Assembly (NCBI GenBank): GCA_947626795.1
Contig: CANQTH010000012.1
Coordinates: forward strand, 1 to 49,231
Length of the DNA: 49,231 bases
Source: an uncultured Lachnospiraceae bacterium
GTDB taxonomy: Bacteria > Bacillota > Clostridia > Lachnospirales > Lachnospiraceae
Reading direction: 5' to 3'
The notes beneath the pieces are model-generated. The model was given only the letters and a program-made list of their open reading frames with translations, searched no databases and was not told where the DNA came from. A program made the translations under genes and the position numbers. Below are positions 7,792 to 16,126 of this stretch, in pieces. Numbering within the stretch: position 1 is the first letter of the stretch; each line of letters begins with the position of its first letter.

Positions 7792-7893
7792 GCTTAGCGC
7801 AATGAAATACGCGCCATATGCCAGGAGGCGGGCGAAAGGCATGGCACCGTCCGAGGACGGGACAGCTTAGCGCAATGAAATACGCGCCATATG
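7792..7893. repeat. direct duplication downstream of the C-S lyase gene
   Basis: A 29-base sequence beginning GCTTAGCGCAATGAAATACG and ending CCATATG occurs at 7792-7820 and 7865-7893 (period 73). The second copy continues into the palindrome GCCATATGGC. Together with the repeat at 7959 it fills the 457-base space before the ABC exporter; no gene is visible there. Confidence 0.8.
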
Positions 7894-7958
7894 GCAGGAG
7901 AGCGTTTGCCGGGGAGGCTCGGCAGGCGCTCTTTTGGCATTTAAGGACTTCAAGATCA

Positions 7959-8104
7959 GTAACAGTTCAGCCTTCGGCCTCACAGTTACGGAATCCGGCT
8001 CATTAAAAGTTTGCCTTCGGCAAAGAGCCGTATTCCCACTCGGCAAAATTTACACGTTTTTACGGACTTTGCAGCAAGTGCAAAGTCCTAGGCTGAACTG
8101 TTGC
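7959..8104 (-). repeat. full 145-bp multi-hairpin repeat, copy 3 (inverted)
   Basis: This copy is reversed relative to the copy at 5040: it begins GTAACAGTTCAGCC-TTCG-GCC and ends with the hairpin GGACTTTGC...GCAAAGTCC and GAACTGTTGC. All internal stems are kept. The loop of the terminal hairpin changes (AGCAAGT here against GCTTGCT) while its stem is conserved. It lies between the C-S lyase and the ABC exporter. Confidence 0.85.
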
Positions 8105-8111
8105 CAAGATC

Positions 8112-8125
8112 ATGACATTTGTCAT
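8112..8125. promoter_or_regulatory. candidate operator of the ABC exporter
   Basis: ATGACATTTGTCAT is a perfect 6+2+6 inverted repeat. It resembles sites bound by NarL/LuxR-type response regulators of the DesR/LiaR group, which commonly control small ABC-2 exporters. A weak -10 candidate TAAAAT lies at 8171-8176 with no good -35, so the site would sit near -60 to -70, fitting an activator-dependent promoter. No such two-component pair is encoded beside it; this is inference from motif and placement. Confidence 0.4.
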
Positions 8126-8239
8126 ATGATTTTGTGACAATGCGCACTGTTTTTTCCAGGCGCGCCCTGTTAAAATAACGATAGGCTTAACCTGCAGGCC
8201 AAAGGCTGGATCGTTATGTATGAGGGAAAGGAGCGCGCT

Positions 8240-9199
8240 ATGGCGGAAAAAGTTGTGGAGATTGAGAATCTGGTGAAACGTTACAGGGAATTGGTGGCGC
8301 TGGATCACTTATGCCTCTCGGTGGAAGAAGGAGAGATCTTCGGCCTGCTCGGGCCGAACGGATCGGGGAAGACGACAGCGATCAATTGCATCCTGTCCCT
8401 TTTGAAGTTCGACAAAGGGAGCGTGCGGGTATTCGGGGAAGAGATGCGCCCGGACAATTACCGCGTTAAGCGGCAGATCGGCGTGGCGATGCAGAACGTG
8501 GCGGTGTTCGGGGAATTGACGGTGCAGGAGAACATCGACTATTTTTGCGGCCTGTACATCCGGGAAAAGGAGCTGCGCAGGCAGTGCGTGGAAGACGCAA
8601 TCGCGTTTTCCGGGCTGTCCGAGTTCCGGAAGTTCTATCCGGGAAAATTGTCGGGCGGGCTGCTGCGGAGGCTGAACATCGCCTGCGGCGTCGCGCATAA
8701 GCCGAAGCTGATCATTTTGGACGAGCCGACCGTGGCCGTGGACCCGCAGAGCCGGAACCGGATCTTAGAGGGCATCCAGAAGCTGAACCGGGAAGGGGCG
8801 ACCGTCATTTACACGTCCCATTACATGGAAGAGGTGGAGCAGATCTGCGGCCGGATCGCCATTTTGGATAAGGGCAGGTGCATTGCGTCCGGCACGAAGG
8901 AAGAGCTGAAATCCATGATCAAGACCGGGGAAAAGATCCGCATCGAGGCGGAGGGGCTTACGCCCGTGCAGGAAAAAGAGATCGGGGAGCTGCGCCATGT
9001 GTACCAGGTCGGATACCAGGACGGGATGCTGGAGATCCGGTGCAGCGGCGGGAAGCATAACCTGGCCCATATCCTGGAATATTTCGGGAAAAACGAGATC
9101 GGCTTCGGGCGGGTATATGCGGAACAGCCGACGCTGAACGACGTCTTTTTGGAGATCACAGGGAAAGAGCTGCGCGACCCCGTCGGCGGGCAGCAGTGA
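8240..9199 (+). CDS. ABC exporter ATP-binding protein
   Basis: This is a 319-residue ABC ATPase with Walker A GPNGSGKT, Q-loop region VAMQNVAVF, signature LSGGLLRR, Walker B LIILDEPT and the H-loop TSHYMEE. The C-terminal ~90 residues are the extra domain typical of drug/lantibiotic-type (DrrA/CcmA-like) ATPases, ending in DVFLEITGKELRD. The start follows AAAGGAG. The two next genes are ABC-2 permeases, so the three form one exporter whose substrate is not evident. The signature has GL instead of the common GQ, a minor variant. Confidence 0.93.
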   Translation: MAEKVVEIENLVKRYRELVALDHLCLSVEEGEIFGLLGPNGSGKTTAINCILSLLKFDKGSVRVFGEEMRPDNYRVKRQIGVAMQNVAVFGELTVQENIDYFCGLYIREKELRRQCVEDAIAFSGLSEFRKFYPGKLSGGLLRRLNIACGVAHKPKLIILDEPTVAVDPQSRNRILEGIQKLNREGATVIYTSHYMEEVEQICGRIAILDKGRCIASGTKEELKSMIKTGEKIRIEAEGLTPVQEKEIGELRHVYQVGYQDGMLEIRCSGGKHNLAHILEYFGKNEIGFGRVYAEQPTLNDVFLEITGKELRDPVGGQQ

Positions 9200-9214
9200 G
9201 GGGGGAGGAGAGCT

Positions 9215-10345
9215 ATGTTTTGGCGGTTATATCAATACAGCCTGCGCGCCATGCTGCGGAAGAAATCGACCCTGTTCTGGTCCCTGGCGTTCCCGGTCGT
9301 GCTTGGCACGCTGTTCCAGCTTACCTTTGGGTCGCATTCCGAAGAATTTGCGCGGATCCCAGTGGCTTATGCGGCGCAGGGAGAGGTGGAAACGTCCCCG
9401 TTTTTGGAGCTGCTGGACGCGCAGGAAGGCCCAGGCGGGCTGGTGACGGTGCGCAGGGCGGGACGGGCAAAGGCGGAAAAGCTTTTGCGCGAGGGGAAAG
9501 TGGAAGGCATATTCCTGGAAAAAGAAAACGGGGAAGTGTCGCTTGTCGTGGATGAGAAGGGGATCGGCCAGAGCATCTTGAGCGGCATTTTGGAGCAGTA
9601 CGCGCGCTATGCGTCCGCGTTCGCACGGATCGGGGCGGAAAATCCGGCGGGCGTCCGGGCGGCGGCCGAGGGCCTGGAAAAGGAGGCCGCGTATCTGCGG
9701 GAAAAAGGCATTTCCGACAGGCCTGAGCATTATTTCATGGATTATTTTTACTCCCTGCTGGCAATGAACTGCCTGATGGGGATGACGGTGGGCGTGGAGA
9801 TCGCGGCCAACGGCAAGGCGGATCTGTCCGATCTGGCGGCGCGCAAGGCGGCGTCGGGCGCGGGACGGTTCTGGATGATCCTGGCGGACTTGGCGGCGGC
9901 CGTCACAGGGCAGTCCGTATGCGTGGCCGTGTCGCTCGCGTATCTTTCCGGCGTTTTGGGGATTTGGCTCGGCGGCCATTACGGGCTGATCTTGCTCGCG
10001 CTGATGGTCGGGAGCGCGCTGGCGGTCTTCTTAGGAGCCTTTATCGGAGTCGCCGGGAAATGGAAGAAAGACGTGAAGGAGGGGATCTGCGTTGCCGCCA
10101 TGCTGGCTTCCTGCTTCTTGAGCGGGCTGATGGCGGGCGGCATGTACCAGGTCGTGGAGGCGCGCGCCCCGATCGTGAACCGCCTTAATCCGGCGTCTTT
10201 GCTGGTGTGCGCGATGCGGAGCCTGGAAATCTACGGGACGTATGGGCGGTACGCCCGCTGCGTCGCGGCCCTCGCGGCAATGACGGCCGTTTTTGGGGCG
10301 GGAGCTTATCTTTGCGTTAGGAGGGAACAGTATGATCATATTTAA
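9215..10345 (+). CDS. ABC-2 type permease, first subunit
   Basis: This is a 376-residue membrane protein with ABC-2 topology: one N-terminal membrane helix (residues ~15-33, STLFWSLAFPVVLGTLF), a large extracytoplasmic region to about residue 180, then a cluster of five hydrophobic segments in the second half. It follows GGGGGAGGAG and overlaps the next gene by 14 bases. It belongs with the ATPase just upstream. Confidence 0.88.
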   Translation: MFWRLYQYSLRAMLRKKSTLFWSLAFPVVLGTLFQLTFGSHSEEFARIPVAYAAQGEVETSPFLELLDAQEGPGGLVTVRRAGRAKAEKLLREGKVEGIFLEKENGEVSLVVDEKGIGQSILSGILEQYARYASAFARIGAENPAGVRAAAEGLEKEAAYLREKGISDRPEHYFMDYFYSLLAMNCLMGMTVGVEIAANGKADLSDLAARKAASGAGRFWMILADLAAAVTGQSVCVAVSLAYLSGVLGIWLGGHYGLILLALMVGSALAVFLGAFIGVAGKWKKDVKEGICVAAMLASCFLSGLMAGGMYQVVEARAPIVNRLNPASLLVCAMRSLEIYGTYGRYARCVAALAAMTAVFGAGAYLCVRREQYDHI

Positions 10346-11486
10346 GGCATTTTTTAAGATCCTGAAGAAAAATCTGACCGGGATCGCCCTCTATGTCGTT
10401 ATATACCTGGCCATTACGGTGTTCGTGAGCGTCACGTCAACGGAACGCGCGGACGAGGTTTTTTCCAAAGAGGCGATGGATATCGGGCTGGAAAACCGGG
10501 ACCAGGGGCGGCTGGGGGCCGCGCTGGCGGGATACTTAGGCCAGTCCAACGCCGTCAAAAAAATCCCGGAGAGCCGGGAGGAATTGTGCGACGCGATGTA
10601 TTACCGTGAGATTGATTACGTCCTGAAGATTCCGGAGGATTTTACGGAACGGTTCGGGGCGGGAGAGCGGGAAGGATTGATCGAAGGGACGGACGTCCCG
10701 GGCAGCGCGGCGTCGTTCTTTGTGGAACATGAGGTAGACGGGTTCCTAAAGACGGTCGGGATGTACCTGGACGCCGGGATCGGGATGGAGCGTGCGCTGC
10801 AGCTGGCGGAGGAAGACATGGGCGTCCGGGCGGACGTGTCGTTTTTAAGCCGGGACGACGCGCGGCAGATGCCCGTCGGGTACTATTATTTCCAGTACCT
10901 TCCGTACGTGTTCATCAGCATTATGGTGCTGGGGGTCGGGGCGGCCATGATGAGCTTCCAGGACAGGGACATGGACGGGCGGAACAAGTGCGCGTCCATG
11001 CCGTTTTTTTCGCGGAACCTGCAGATTTTTTTGGGTTGCGCGGCCTTTACGGCGGCGGTGGACGCGGTGTTTCTCGGCATGGCGTGCGGGAGCTGCGCGG
11101 AGTATTTGTTTTCCGCAAAAGGCGCGCTGAGCGCGGTGAACGCCGTGATCTTCAGCATTTGCGCGCTGAGCCTCGCGTGGTTCCTCTCCGGCTTTCTGAA
11201 GAATCAGGAAACGATCGTTGGCTTTTCCAACCTGGCGGGACTCTCGTTCAGCTTCCTGGGCGGCGTCTTCGTGCCGATGGACGTCATGGGCGAGACGGCG
11301 CGGCAGATCGCGCGGTTCGTGCCGTCTTACTGGTACGAGAAGGCGAACGGCGAGATACAAAAAGCGGGCGGGCTTGCGGACGCGGGACAGATCTGGCTGG
11401 ATTTTCTGGCCGTCGCGATGTTTGCGCTGGCGTTCTTCTCCATGGGCCTTTTGGCAAGGCGGATGAAGCTCATGCGCGCGCAGTGA
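10332..11486 (+). CDS. ABC-2 type permease, second subunit
   Basis: This is a 384-residue partner permease. It has an N-terminal membrane helix (GIALYVVIYLAITVFVSV), an extracytoplasmic region containing PVGYYYFQYLPYVF, then the typical ABC-2 set of helices, including SFLGGVFVPMDVMG and the motif FVPSYWYEKANGEI before the last helix. The start follows TAGGAGG and lies inside the end of the first permease gene, indicating translational coupling. It is convergent with typA, 12 bases apart, without an obvious terminator. Confidence 0.88.
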   Translation: MIIFKAFFKILKKNLTGIALYVVIYLAITVFVSVTSTERADEVFSKEAMDIGLENRDQGRLGAALAGYLGQSNAVKKIPESREELCDAMYYREIDYVLKIPEDFTERFGAGEREGLIEGTDVPGSAASFFVEHEVDGFLKTVGMYLDAGIGMERALQLAEEDMGVRADVSFLSRDDARQMPVGYYYFQYLPYVFISIMVLGVGAAMMSFQDRDMDGRNKCASMPFFSRNLQIFLGCAAFTAAVDAVFLGMACGSCAEYLFSAKGALSAVNAVIFSICALSLAWFLSGFLKNQETIVGFSNLAGLSFSFLGGVFVPMDVMGETARQIARFVPSYWYEKANGEIQKAGGLADAGQIWLDFLAVAMFALAFFSMGLLARRMKLMRAQ

Positions 11487-11498
11487 CGGAAAGATGCA

Positions 11499-13325
11499 TT
11501 ATTTCATCTTCGCGCGCTTGCGCAGCGTCGGATCCAGGATCCGTTTGCGGATGCGGATGTTTTTCGGGGTGACTTCCAAAAGCTCGTCGGACTCGATAAA
11601 CTCCAGCGCCTGCTCCAGGCTTAGGATCTTGGGCGGCGTCAGGGTCAGGGCCTCGTCGGCGCTCGAGGAGCGCGTGTTCGTCAGGTGCTTTTTCTTGCAG
11701 ACGTTCAGCTCGATGTCTTCCGGCTTCGCGCTCTGCCCGACCACCATGCCGCCGTAGACGCGCTCGCCCGGGCCGATGAAGAGCGTGCCGCGGTCCTGTG
11801 CGCTGAACAGGCCGTAGGTGACGGCTTCCCCGGATTCAAAGGCGATCAGGGAGCCTTGTTTCCGATAGGCGATGTCGCCTTTATACGGCTCGTATCCGTT
11901 GAAGATCGTATTGATGATGCCGTTCCCTTTCGTGTCCGTAAGGAACTCGCTGCGGTAGCCGATCAGGCCGCGCGAGGGGATGTTAAATTCCAGCCGGGTA
12001 TACCCGCCGCTGATCGGCCCCATGTTTTGCAGCTCGCCTTTGCGCTGGCTCAGCTTCTCGATGACCGCCCCGGCAAATTCCTCCGGTACATCGACGTAGG
12101 CAAGTTCCATCGGTTCGGTCTGTTTGCCGTTTTCGTCCGCGCGGTACAAAACCTCGGCCTTGCTTACGGCAAACTCATATCCTTCCCGTCGCATGTTCTC
12201 GATCAGGACGGACAGGTGCAGCTCGCCGCGGCCGGAGACTTTCAGGCAGTCGGGACTGTCCGTCTCTTCCACGCGCAGGGAAACGTCCGTGTTCAGCTCG
12301 CGGAAAAGGCGGTCGCGGATGTGCCGCGAGGTGACGAATTTCCCTTCCTGCCCGGCGAGCGGGCTGTCGTTTACCATGAAGTTCATGGAGATGGTGGGAT
12401 CCGAGATCTTCTGGAAATCGATGGCCGCGGGGTTTTCCGGGGCACAGATGGTGTCCCCGATGTGGATGTCGGCGATGCCGGAGATCGCGACGATCGATCC
12501 GATCCGCGCTTCCGCGACGTCCACCTTGTTCAGCCCGTCAAATTCATACAATTTGCTGATGCGCACTTTCTTCTGCTTGTCCGGCTCGTGGTGGTTGACG
12601 ACGACGGCCTCCTGGTTGATCTTGAGGCATCCGTTGTCCACTTTCCCGATGCCGATGCGCCCGACGTACTCGTTGTAGTCGATGGTGCTGATCAGGACCT
12701 GCGTGTTGGCGTCCGGGTCGCCTTCCGGTGCGGGGATGTATTCTAAGATCGTCTCGAACAGGGCCGTCATGTCCTTTTTCTCGTCCCCGAGATCCTTTAC
12801 GGCGTAGCCGTCCTTGGCGGAGGCGTAGAGGAACGGGCAGTCAAGCTGCTCGTCGGAAGCGTCCAGATCCATGAACAGCTCCAGAACCTCGTCGATGACC
12901 TCTTCCGGGCGCGCCTCCGGGCGGTCGATCTTGTTGATGCACACGATGACCGGGAGATCTAAGGCAAGCGCCTTCATCAGCACGAATTTTGTCTGCGGCA
13001 TCGCGCCCTCGAACGCGTCGACCACGAGGACGACGCCGTTTACCATTTTCAGGACGCGCTCCACCTCGCCGCCGAAATCCGCGTGTCCCGGAGTGTCGAT
13101 GATGTTGATCTTCGTATCCTTATAAAAAACAGCCGTATTTTTAGAAAGGATGGTGATCCCGCGCTCCCGCTCGATCTCATTGGAATCCATGACGCGTTCC
13201 TGCACTTCCTGGTTGGCGCGGAATACGCCGCTTTGCTTTAGCAGTTCGTCCACCAGCGTCGTCTTGCCGTGGTCAACATGGGCGATGATGGCGATGTTGC
13301 GGATGTCCTCTCGTTTCGTTTTCAT
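11499..13325 (-). CDS. typA: ribosome-associated GTPase TypA/BipA
   Basis: The protein is 608 residues, the usual length for this family. The G motifs are present: [10 protein letters not shown] (G1), RGITI (G2), [14 protein letters not shown] (G3) and NKID (G4). Elongation-factor domains II, III and V follow, with the BipA-specific C-terminal domain ([26 protein letters not shown]). TypA is a translational GTPase that assists ribosome assembly and stress or cold adaptation. The start follows GAAGGAGC. A promoter on the minus strand lies at 13526-13555, so the mRNA carries a ~190-base leader that includes a full copy of the multi-hairpin repeat. Confidence 0.97.
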   Translation of the reverse strand: MKTKREDIRNIAIIAHVDHGKTTLVDELLKQSGVFRANQEVQERVMDSNEIERERGITILSKNTAVFYKDTKINIIDTPGHADFGGEVERVLKMVNGVVLVVDAFEGAMPQTKFVLMKALALDLPVIVCINKIDRPEARPEEVIDEVLELFMDLDASDEQLDCPFLYASAKDGYAVKDLGDEKKDMTALFETILEYIPAPEGDPDANTQVLISTIDYNEYVGRIGIGKVDNGCLKINQEAVVVNHHEPDKQKKVRISKLYEFDGLNKVDVAEARIGSIVAISGIADIHIGDTICAPENPAAIDFQKISDPTISMNFMVNDSPLAGQEGKFVTSRHIRDRLFRELNTDVSLRVEETDSPDCLKVSGRGELHLSVLIENMRREGYEFAVSKAEVLYRADENGKQTEPMELAYVDVPEEFAGAVIEKLSQRKGELQNMGPISGGYTRLEFNIPSRGLIGYRSEFLTDTKGNGIINTIFNGYEPYKGDIAYRKQGSLIAFESGEAVTYGLFSAQDRGTLFIGPGERVYGGMVVGQSAKPEDIELNVCKKKHLTNTRSSSADEALTLTPPKILSLEQALEFIESDELLEVTPKNIRIRKRILDPTLRKRAKMK

Positions 13326-13361
13326 AGATTGCTCCTTCTTTCTTTTTCATAGAGTTAAATT

Positions 13362-13508
13362 GTAACCGTTCAGCCTTCCGGCTTCACAGTTACGGAATCC
13401 GGCTCATTGAAAGTTTGCCTTCGGCAAAGAACCGGATTCCCACTCGGCAAAATTTACACATTCTTGCGGACTTTGCAGCAAATGCAAAGTCCGGGGCGGA
13501 ACTGTTAC
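13362..13508 (-). repeat. full multi-hairpin repeat, copy 4, in the typA leader
   Basis: Read in the direction of typA this copy has the same orientation as those at 5040 and 32826: GTAACAGTTCCGCC, hairpin GGACTTTGC/GCAAAGTCC, hairpin GGAATCCGGTTC/GAGCCGGATTCC enclosing TTTGCC-GAA-GGCAAA, then GTAACTGTGAAGCC-GGAA-GGCTGAACGGTTAC. It begins about ten bases after the predicted typA transcription start, so it would be transcribed as the 5' leader. Confidence 0.85.
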
Positions 13509-13525
13509 TCTTTTTGCGCAACTGC

Positions 13526-13555
13526 ATTATAGCATATCATAGACTGCGGTTGCAA
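13526..13555 (-). promoter_or_regulatory. typA promoter
   Basis: On the minus strand TTGCAA (13550-13555), an 18-base spacer and TATAAT (13526-13531). The predicted start is near 13519, about 190 bases before the typA ATG. Confidence 0.7.
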
Positions 13556-13615
13556 TCAAGGAAAAAAGAAGTTGCGTTTGGGGAAAAAGGGAGCCCTGCA
13601 GCCCGCGCCGCCACC

Positions 13616-13644
13616 TTGACAATTCCCGGGAATCCTGCTATAAT
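13616..13644 (+). promoter_or_regulatory. consensus promoter with a palindrome in the spacer
   Basis: TTGACA (13616-13621), 17 bases and TATAAT (13639-13644) form a perfect consensus promoter. The spacer contains the 12-base perfect palindrome ATTCCCGGGAAT (13622-13633), a position where a bound repressor would block RNA polymerase. It serves the 141-aa gene at 13707. The leader has a small hairpin CTGCCTA...TAGGCAG. Confidence 0.85.
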
Positions 13645-13706
13645 CTGCCTATCTGAAGTTTAGGCAGGAGCCTTTTGGAGGCCGATAGAAAGGAGAAGGA
13701 AAGAGG

Positions 13707-14132
13707 ATGAAAGATTATGTAAAGCCTATGGTGATCCCGGAAAGCGGATGCGGCGAAGGCGTGTATATGGCCAGCGGCGGCAGCAATTGCCTGACGATCA
13801 CCGCGAACATTGAGGCCACGCCGGATATGGGATATGAGAATTATTCCATCCGGCTTACGGGGAATCATACAGGGGATCATTATTCCTATCGCCAGAGGGC
13901 GACGATCACATTTAACAAGACGGTCGGGTTTGTGCAGCAGATGGGCGGCGGCACGTGCGTCGGCAGCTCTTCCGGCACGACCCTCGTGATCGAATGGGAT
14001 CTGAGCGCGTATGGCATTGGGCCGGGCGAGCAGCATGGTTACGGATACCTGCAGGTGACGGCGGATCCGGGCCTTGAGGTATTGAGCGTCGTAGCGGAAG
14101 ACTTGTCTTCCGGGTCTGTTCGGAGCGTATAA
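13707..14132 (+). CDS. hypothetical protein with a KP...GEGVYMASG N-terminus
   Basis: This is a 141-residue protein that I do not assign to a family. It starts MKDYVKPMVIPESGCGEGVYMASGG (seen as a short leader-like stretch), lacks a signal peptide and membrane helix, and continues as a Gly/Ser/Thr-rich, probably all-beta domain with two cysteines in SGCGEG and SNCLT and one in GGTCVG. Similar leader-like N-termini (a KP near the start and an EGVY(M/A)ASG motif) occur on small Clostridia proteins of unknown role; this is recollection, not a search result. The gene stands alone: consensus promoter with palindrome in front, strong terminator behind, good ribosome binding site (AAAGGAGAAGGAAAGAGG). 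Confidence 0.75.
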   Translation: MKDYVKPMVIPESGCGEGVYMASGGSNCLTITANIEATPDMGYENYSIRLTGNHTGDHYSYRQRATITFNKTVGFVQQMGGGTCVGSSSGTTLVIEWDLSAYGIGPGEQHGYGYLQVTADPGLEVLSVVAEDLSSGSVRSV

Positions 14133-14156
14133 GGCGGACAGCGGCAAAGGCGGCGG

Positions 14157-14184
14157 AGGGGGGATCGCATCCCCCCCTTTTTTT
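14157..14184 (+). terminator. rho-independent terminator of the 141-aa gene
   Basis: A G-run (14158-14163) pairs with a C-run (14171-14177) around ATCGCAT and is followed by seven T (14178-14184). Confidence 0.9.
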
Positions 14185-14255
14185 GATCAGGAATACCTTG
14201 CTACGTTAATGCGTGAAAGAGACGTCCGATCAGGCAAAAAGCGAAGGAGGAAAAT

Positions 14256-14540
14256 ATGGTTAGGCATATCGTGATGTTTAAATTAAAGGAAGGAGCCGAC
14301 GCCGCGGAGGCGAGGCGGAAAGCGGAGCAGCTAAAGGGGGAGATCCCGTCTGTGGAGAAGATGGAAGTCGTATGCAATTCCCCCGGGGCGGACGCGGGCA
14401 ATTATGAGCTTGCGCTTATCTGCGATTTTAAAGGCATGGAGGAACTGGACGCGTACCAGAAGCATCCAAAGCATGTGGCGTTTGGGGCGTATATCAGCCA
14501 GGTCCGGGAAAGCAGGGCTTGCATCGACTACGAGTATTGA
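14256..14540 (+). CDS. Dabb-family (stress-responsive alpha/beta barrel) protein
   Basis: This 94-residue protein fits the Dabb ferredoxin-like family: VRHIVMFKLKEGAD at the N-terminus, IPSVEKMEVV in the middle and the conserved LDAYQKHPKHVAF histidine motif near the C-terminus. Members form dimeric barrels; their biochemical roles are mostly unknown, a few being cyclases or stress proteins. The start follows GAAGGAGG. It is convergent with the LysM-GH18 gene, the gap being filled by a duplicated piece of that gene's end. Confidence 0.9.
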   Translation: MVRHIVMFKLKEGADAAEARRKAEQLKGEIPSVEKMEVVCNSPGADAGNYELALICDFKGMEELDAYQKHPKHVAFGAYISQVRESRACIDYEY

Positions 14541-14550
14541 GCCGTGGACT

Positions 14551-14654
14551 CCCTTTGCCCGGCGGCCCGCTCATGCTTTCTGGATGCAATATGAGAAGGA
14601 TTGAAAAGAAGGAGATAGCCCCTTTGCCCGGCGGCCCGCTCATGCTTTCTGGAT
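14551..14654. repeat. 35-bp direct repeat duplicating the 3' end of the GH18 gene
   Basis: The same 35 bases (beginning CCCTTTGCCCGGCGG and ending TTTCTGGAT) occur at 14551-14585 and 14620-14654, period 69. The second copy contains the last codons and stop of the minus-strand LysM-GH18 gene, so the first is an extra copy of that gene end lying downstream of it. Confidence 0.85.
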
Positions 14655-15782
14655 CGAGAACGTGTCCGCGAGCAGCATCCAGTTTGCCCGGAAAAGCTGC
14701 ATGACCTGCCAGTAGCCCGCGCCGCGCAGGCCGTATTCTTTGACAAGGGCGAATTTGGCAGAGAGGCTGCGGACGTCCTCGAACCAGGCCTCGTGTTCCG
14801 TCCCGCCGTGGGAATATCGGAAGAACGGGGCCTGCGCGGTCTCGTCGAATTGGATGGCGGCGTCCATGGCGATGGCGATCTGGACGGCTTCGACGTTGCC
14901 GATGGTGGCCGCTTTTGATTCGCCTTGCCGGAAAGGCAGCGGCCAGTCGTAGCCGTAGTTGGGGACGCCCAGGCTGATCTTGTGGGCGGGGATCCGCGTC
15001 AGGGCGTATTCCACGACCTGGCGGACCTTGTCGATCGGGGCGACGGCCATCGGCGGGCCGTACGTGTATCCCCATTCGTAAGTCATCAGCAGGACGGAAT
15101 CGGCGGCCTCCCCCAGGAGTGCGTAATCCTTGCCTTCGTAGAGGAGGCCGGGCTGCGCGTCGGAGGTTTTGGGGGCCAGCGCCACCGATACCGGGAAGCC
15201 GAGCGCGTTGACGGCTGTGCGCACGGCGCGGACAAATTCGGCGAAGGGGACGCGGTCCTCTGCCAGGATATATTCAAAATCAAGATCCACGCCTTCAAAC
15301 CCGCGTTCCGTGATCTGGGCGAGGAGGTTCTCGATCAGGCGCCCGACGGCGCTTTCGTTGTTTATGGCCTGGGAGATCAGGTAGTTGTTGAATTTCCCGT
15401 CCGCGCCGATCGGCGTCAGGGTCAGGATAGGCGCGGTGCCGAACGACTTTGCCGCGGCGATCAGGAAAGAGTCGTCCAAAGGAGGCGGGATCAGTTCCCC
15501 CTCCGGGGTAAAGCCGTAGGAAAAGACGAGAAGGTCCGTGAGATAGGGGAGCGTCTGCTCTAGGACCCACGGGCTGATGAAGGGGTAGGCGTATCCTCCG
15601 GCCGTGATCGGCGGGCGGGCGGACGCTCCGTCCCCGCCGGAAGGCAGAAGGAGCGCCTGGCCGACGGCCAGGGGATACGGGTAGGGAAGCTGGTTCGCGT
15701 AAATAATGGACTGCGCGGGGACGCCGTAAGCGGCTGCGACGCCGTCCACGGTATCGCCGGGCTGGACGATATGGATTTCCAT
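14640..15782 (-). CDS. LysM-GH18 glycoside hydrolase (SleL/YaaH-like)
   Basis: This is a 380-residue protein. Residues 1-48 are a LysM repeat (IHIVQPGDTVDGVAAAYG, split here: VQPGDTVDGVAAAYG is the core). The rest is a GH18 barrel with the catalytic DxxDxDxE-type motif in FEGVDLDFEYI and substrate strands YEWGY and GVPNYGYDWPL. Close relatives in spore formers are the cortex-lytic or coat-associated N-acetylglucosaminidases YaaH/SleL. There is no signal peptide, which fits deposition in the spore coat from the mother cell. The start at 15782 follows GGAAAGGA; an upstream ATG at 15809 lacks a site. Confidence 0.9.
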   Translation of the reverse strand: MEIHIVQPGDTVDGVAAAYGVPAQSIIYANQLPYPYPLAVGQALLLPSGGDGASARPPITAGGYAYPFISPWVLEQTLPYLTDLLVFSYGFTPEGELIPPPLDDSFLIAAAKSFGTAPILTLTPIGADGKFNNYLISQAINNESAVGRLIENLLAQITERGFEGVDLDFEYILAEDRVPFAEFVRAVRTAVNALGFPVSVALAPKTSDAQPGLLYEGKDYALLGEAADSVLLMTYEWGYTYGPPMAVAPIDKVRQVVEYALTRIPAHKISLGVPNYGYDWPLPFRQGESKAATIGNVEAVQIAIAMDAAIQFDETAQAPFFRYSHGGTEHEAWFEDVRSLSAKFALVKEYGLRGAGYWQVMQLFRANWMLLADTFSIQKA

Positions 15783-15888
15783 GGGAATCCTTTCCGGGCG
15801 TTTGCCCAAGGCGTTTCTTTAATAATATGGCGCCTCGCCGCAAAAGGTTCCCCTTTTACGATTTTTGTGGGAAAAAACCGAAATATAG

Positions 15889-15917
15889 TTGTAAATCCTG
15901 ATAAAAAGTAATAGAAT
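15889..15917 (+). promoter_or_regulatory. promoter of the hybrid kinase region
   Basis: TTGTAA (15889-15894), a 17-base spacer and TAGAAT (15912-15917). The leader from about 15925 to 16126 includes the minimal hairpin repeat at 15962 and the palindrome at 16006. Confidence 0.65.
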
Positions 15918-15961
15918 AAATCTATGCCTCGCACAAGGGGATAGCAAAATGAGAGAGGATC

Positions 15962-15992
15962 GTAACCGTTCAGCCGGAGGCTGGACTGTTAC
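15962..15992 (+). repeat. minimal 31-bp hairpin form of the multi-hairpin repeat
   Basis: GTAACCGTTCAGCC, GGA, GGCTGGACTGTTAC. It corresponds to the terminal hairpin alone of the 145-bp element (compare the left 32 bases of the copy at 13362) and lies in the predicted leader of the hybrid kinase gene. Confidence 0.75.
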
Positions 15993-16005
15993 AGGGGATC
16001 GTAAA

Positions 16006-16021
16006 GGCTCGCAGGCGAGCC
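16006..16021 (+). repeat. palindrome shared by two leaders in this region
   Basis: GGCTCGC-AG-GCGAGCC, preceded by AAA. The same unit (centre GG) occurs at 23897-23912 before the degV gene. It can form a tight 7-bp hairpin. Confidence 0.6.
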
Positions 16022-16126
16022 TTGAGATGGAGAGATCGGTGCCGCCAACAGCCGGGCGCGGCAGGGTTTCCCGCGCAGCGGGGCTGTGGACGGCGCTTTT
16101 TGCCCCAGGGCATAGGAGGGAATCGT

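Noticed and set aside
11685..12746. 353-codon open frame on the plus strand
   Set aside because: It is antisense to typA and shows no family motifs.
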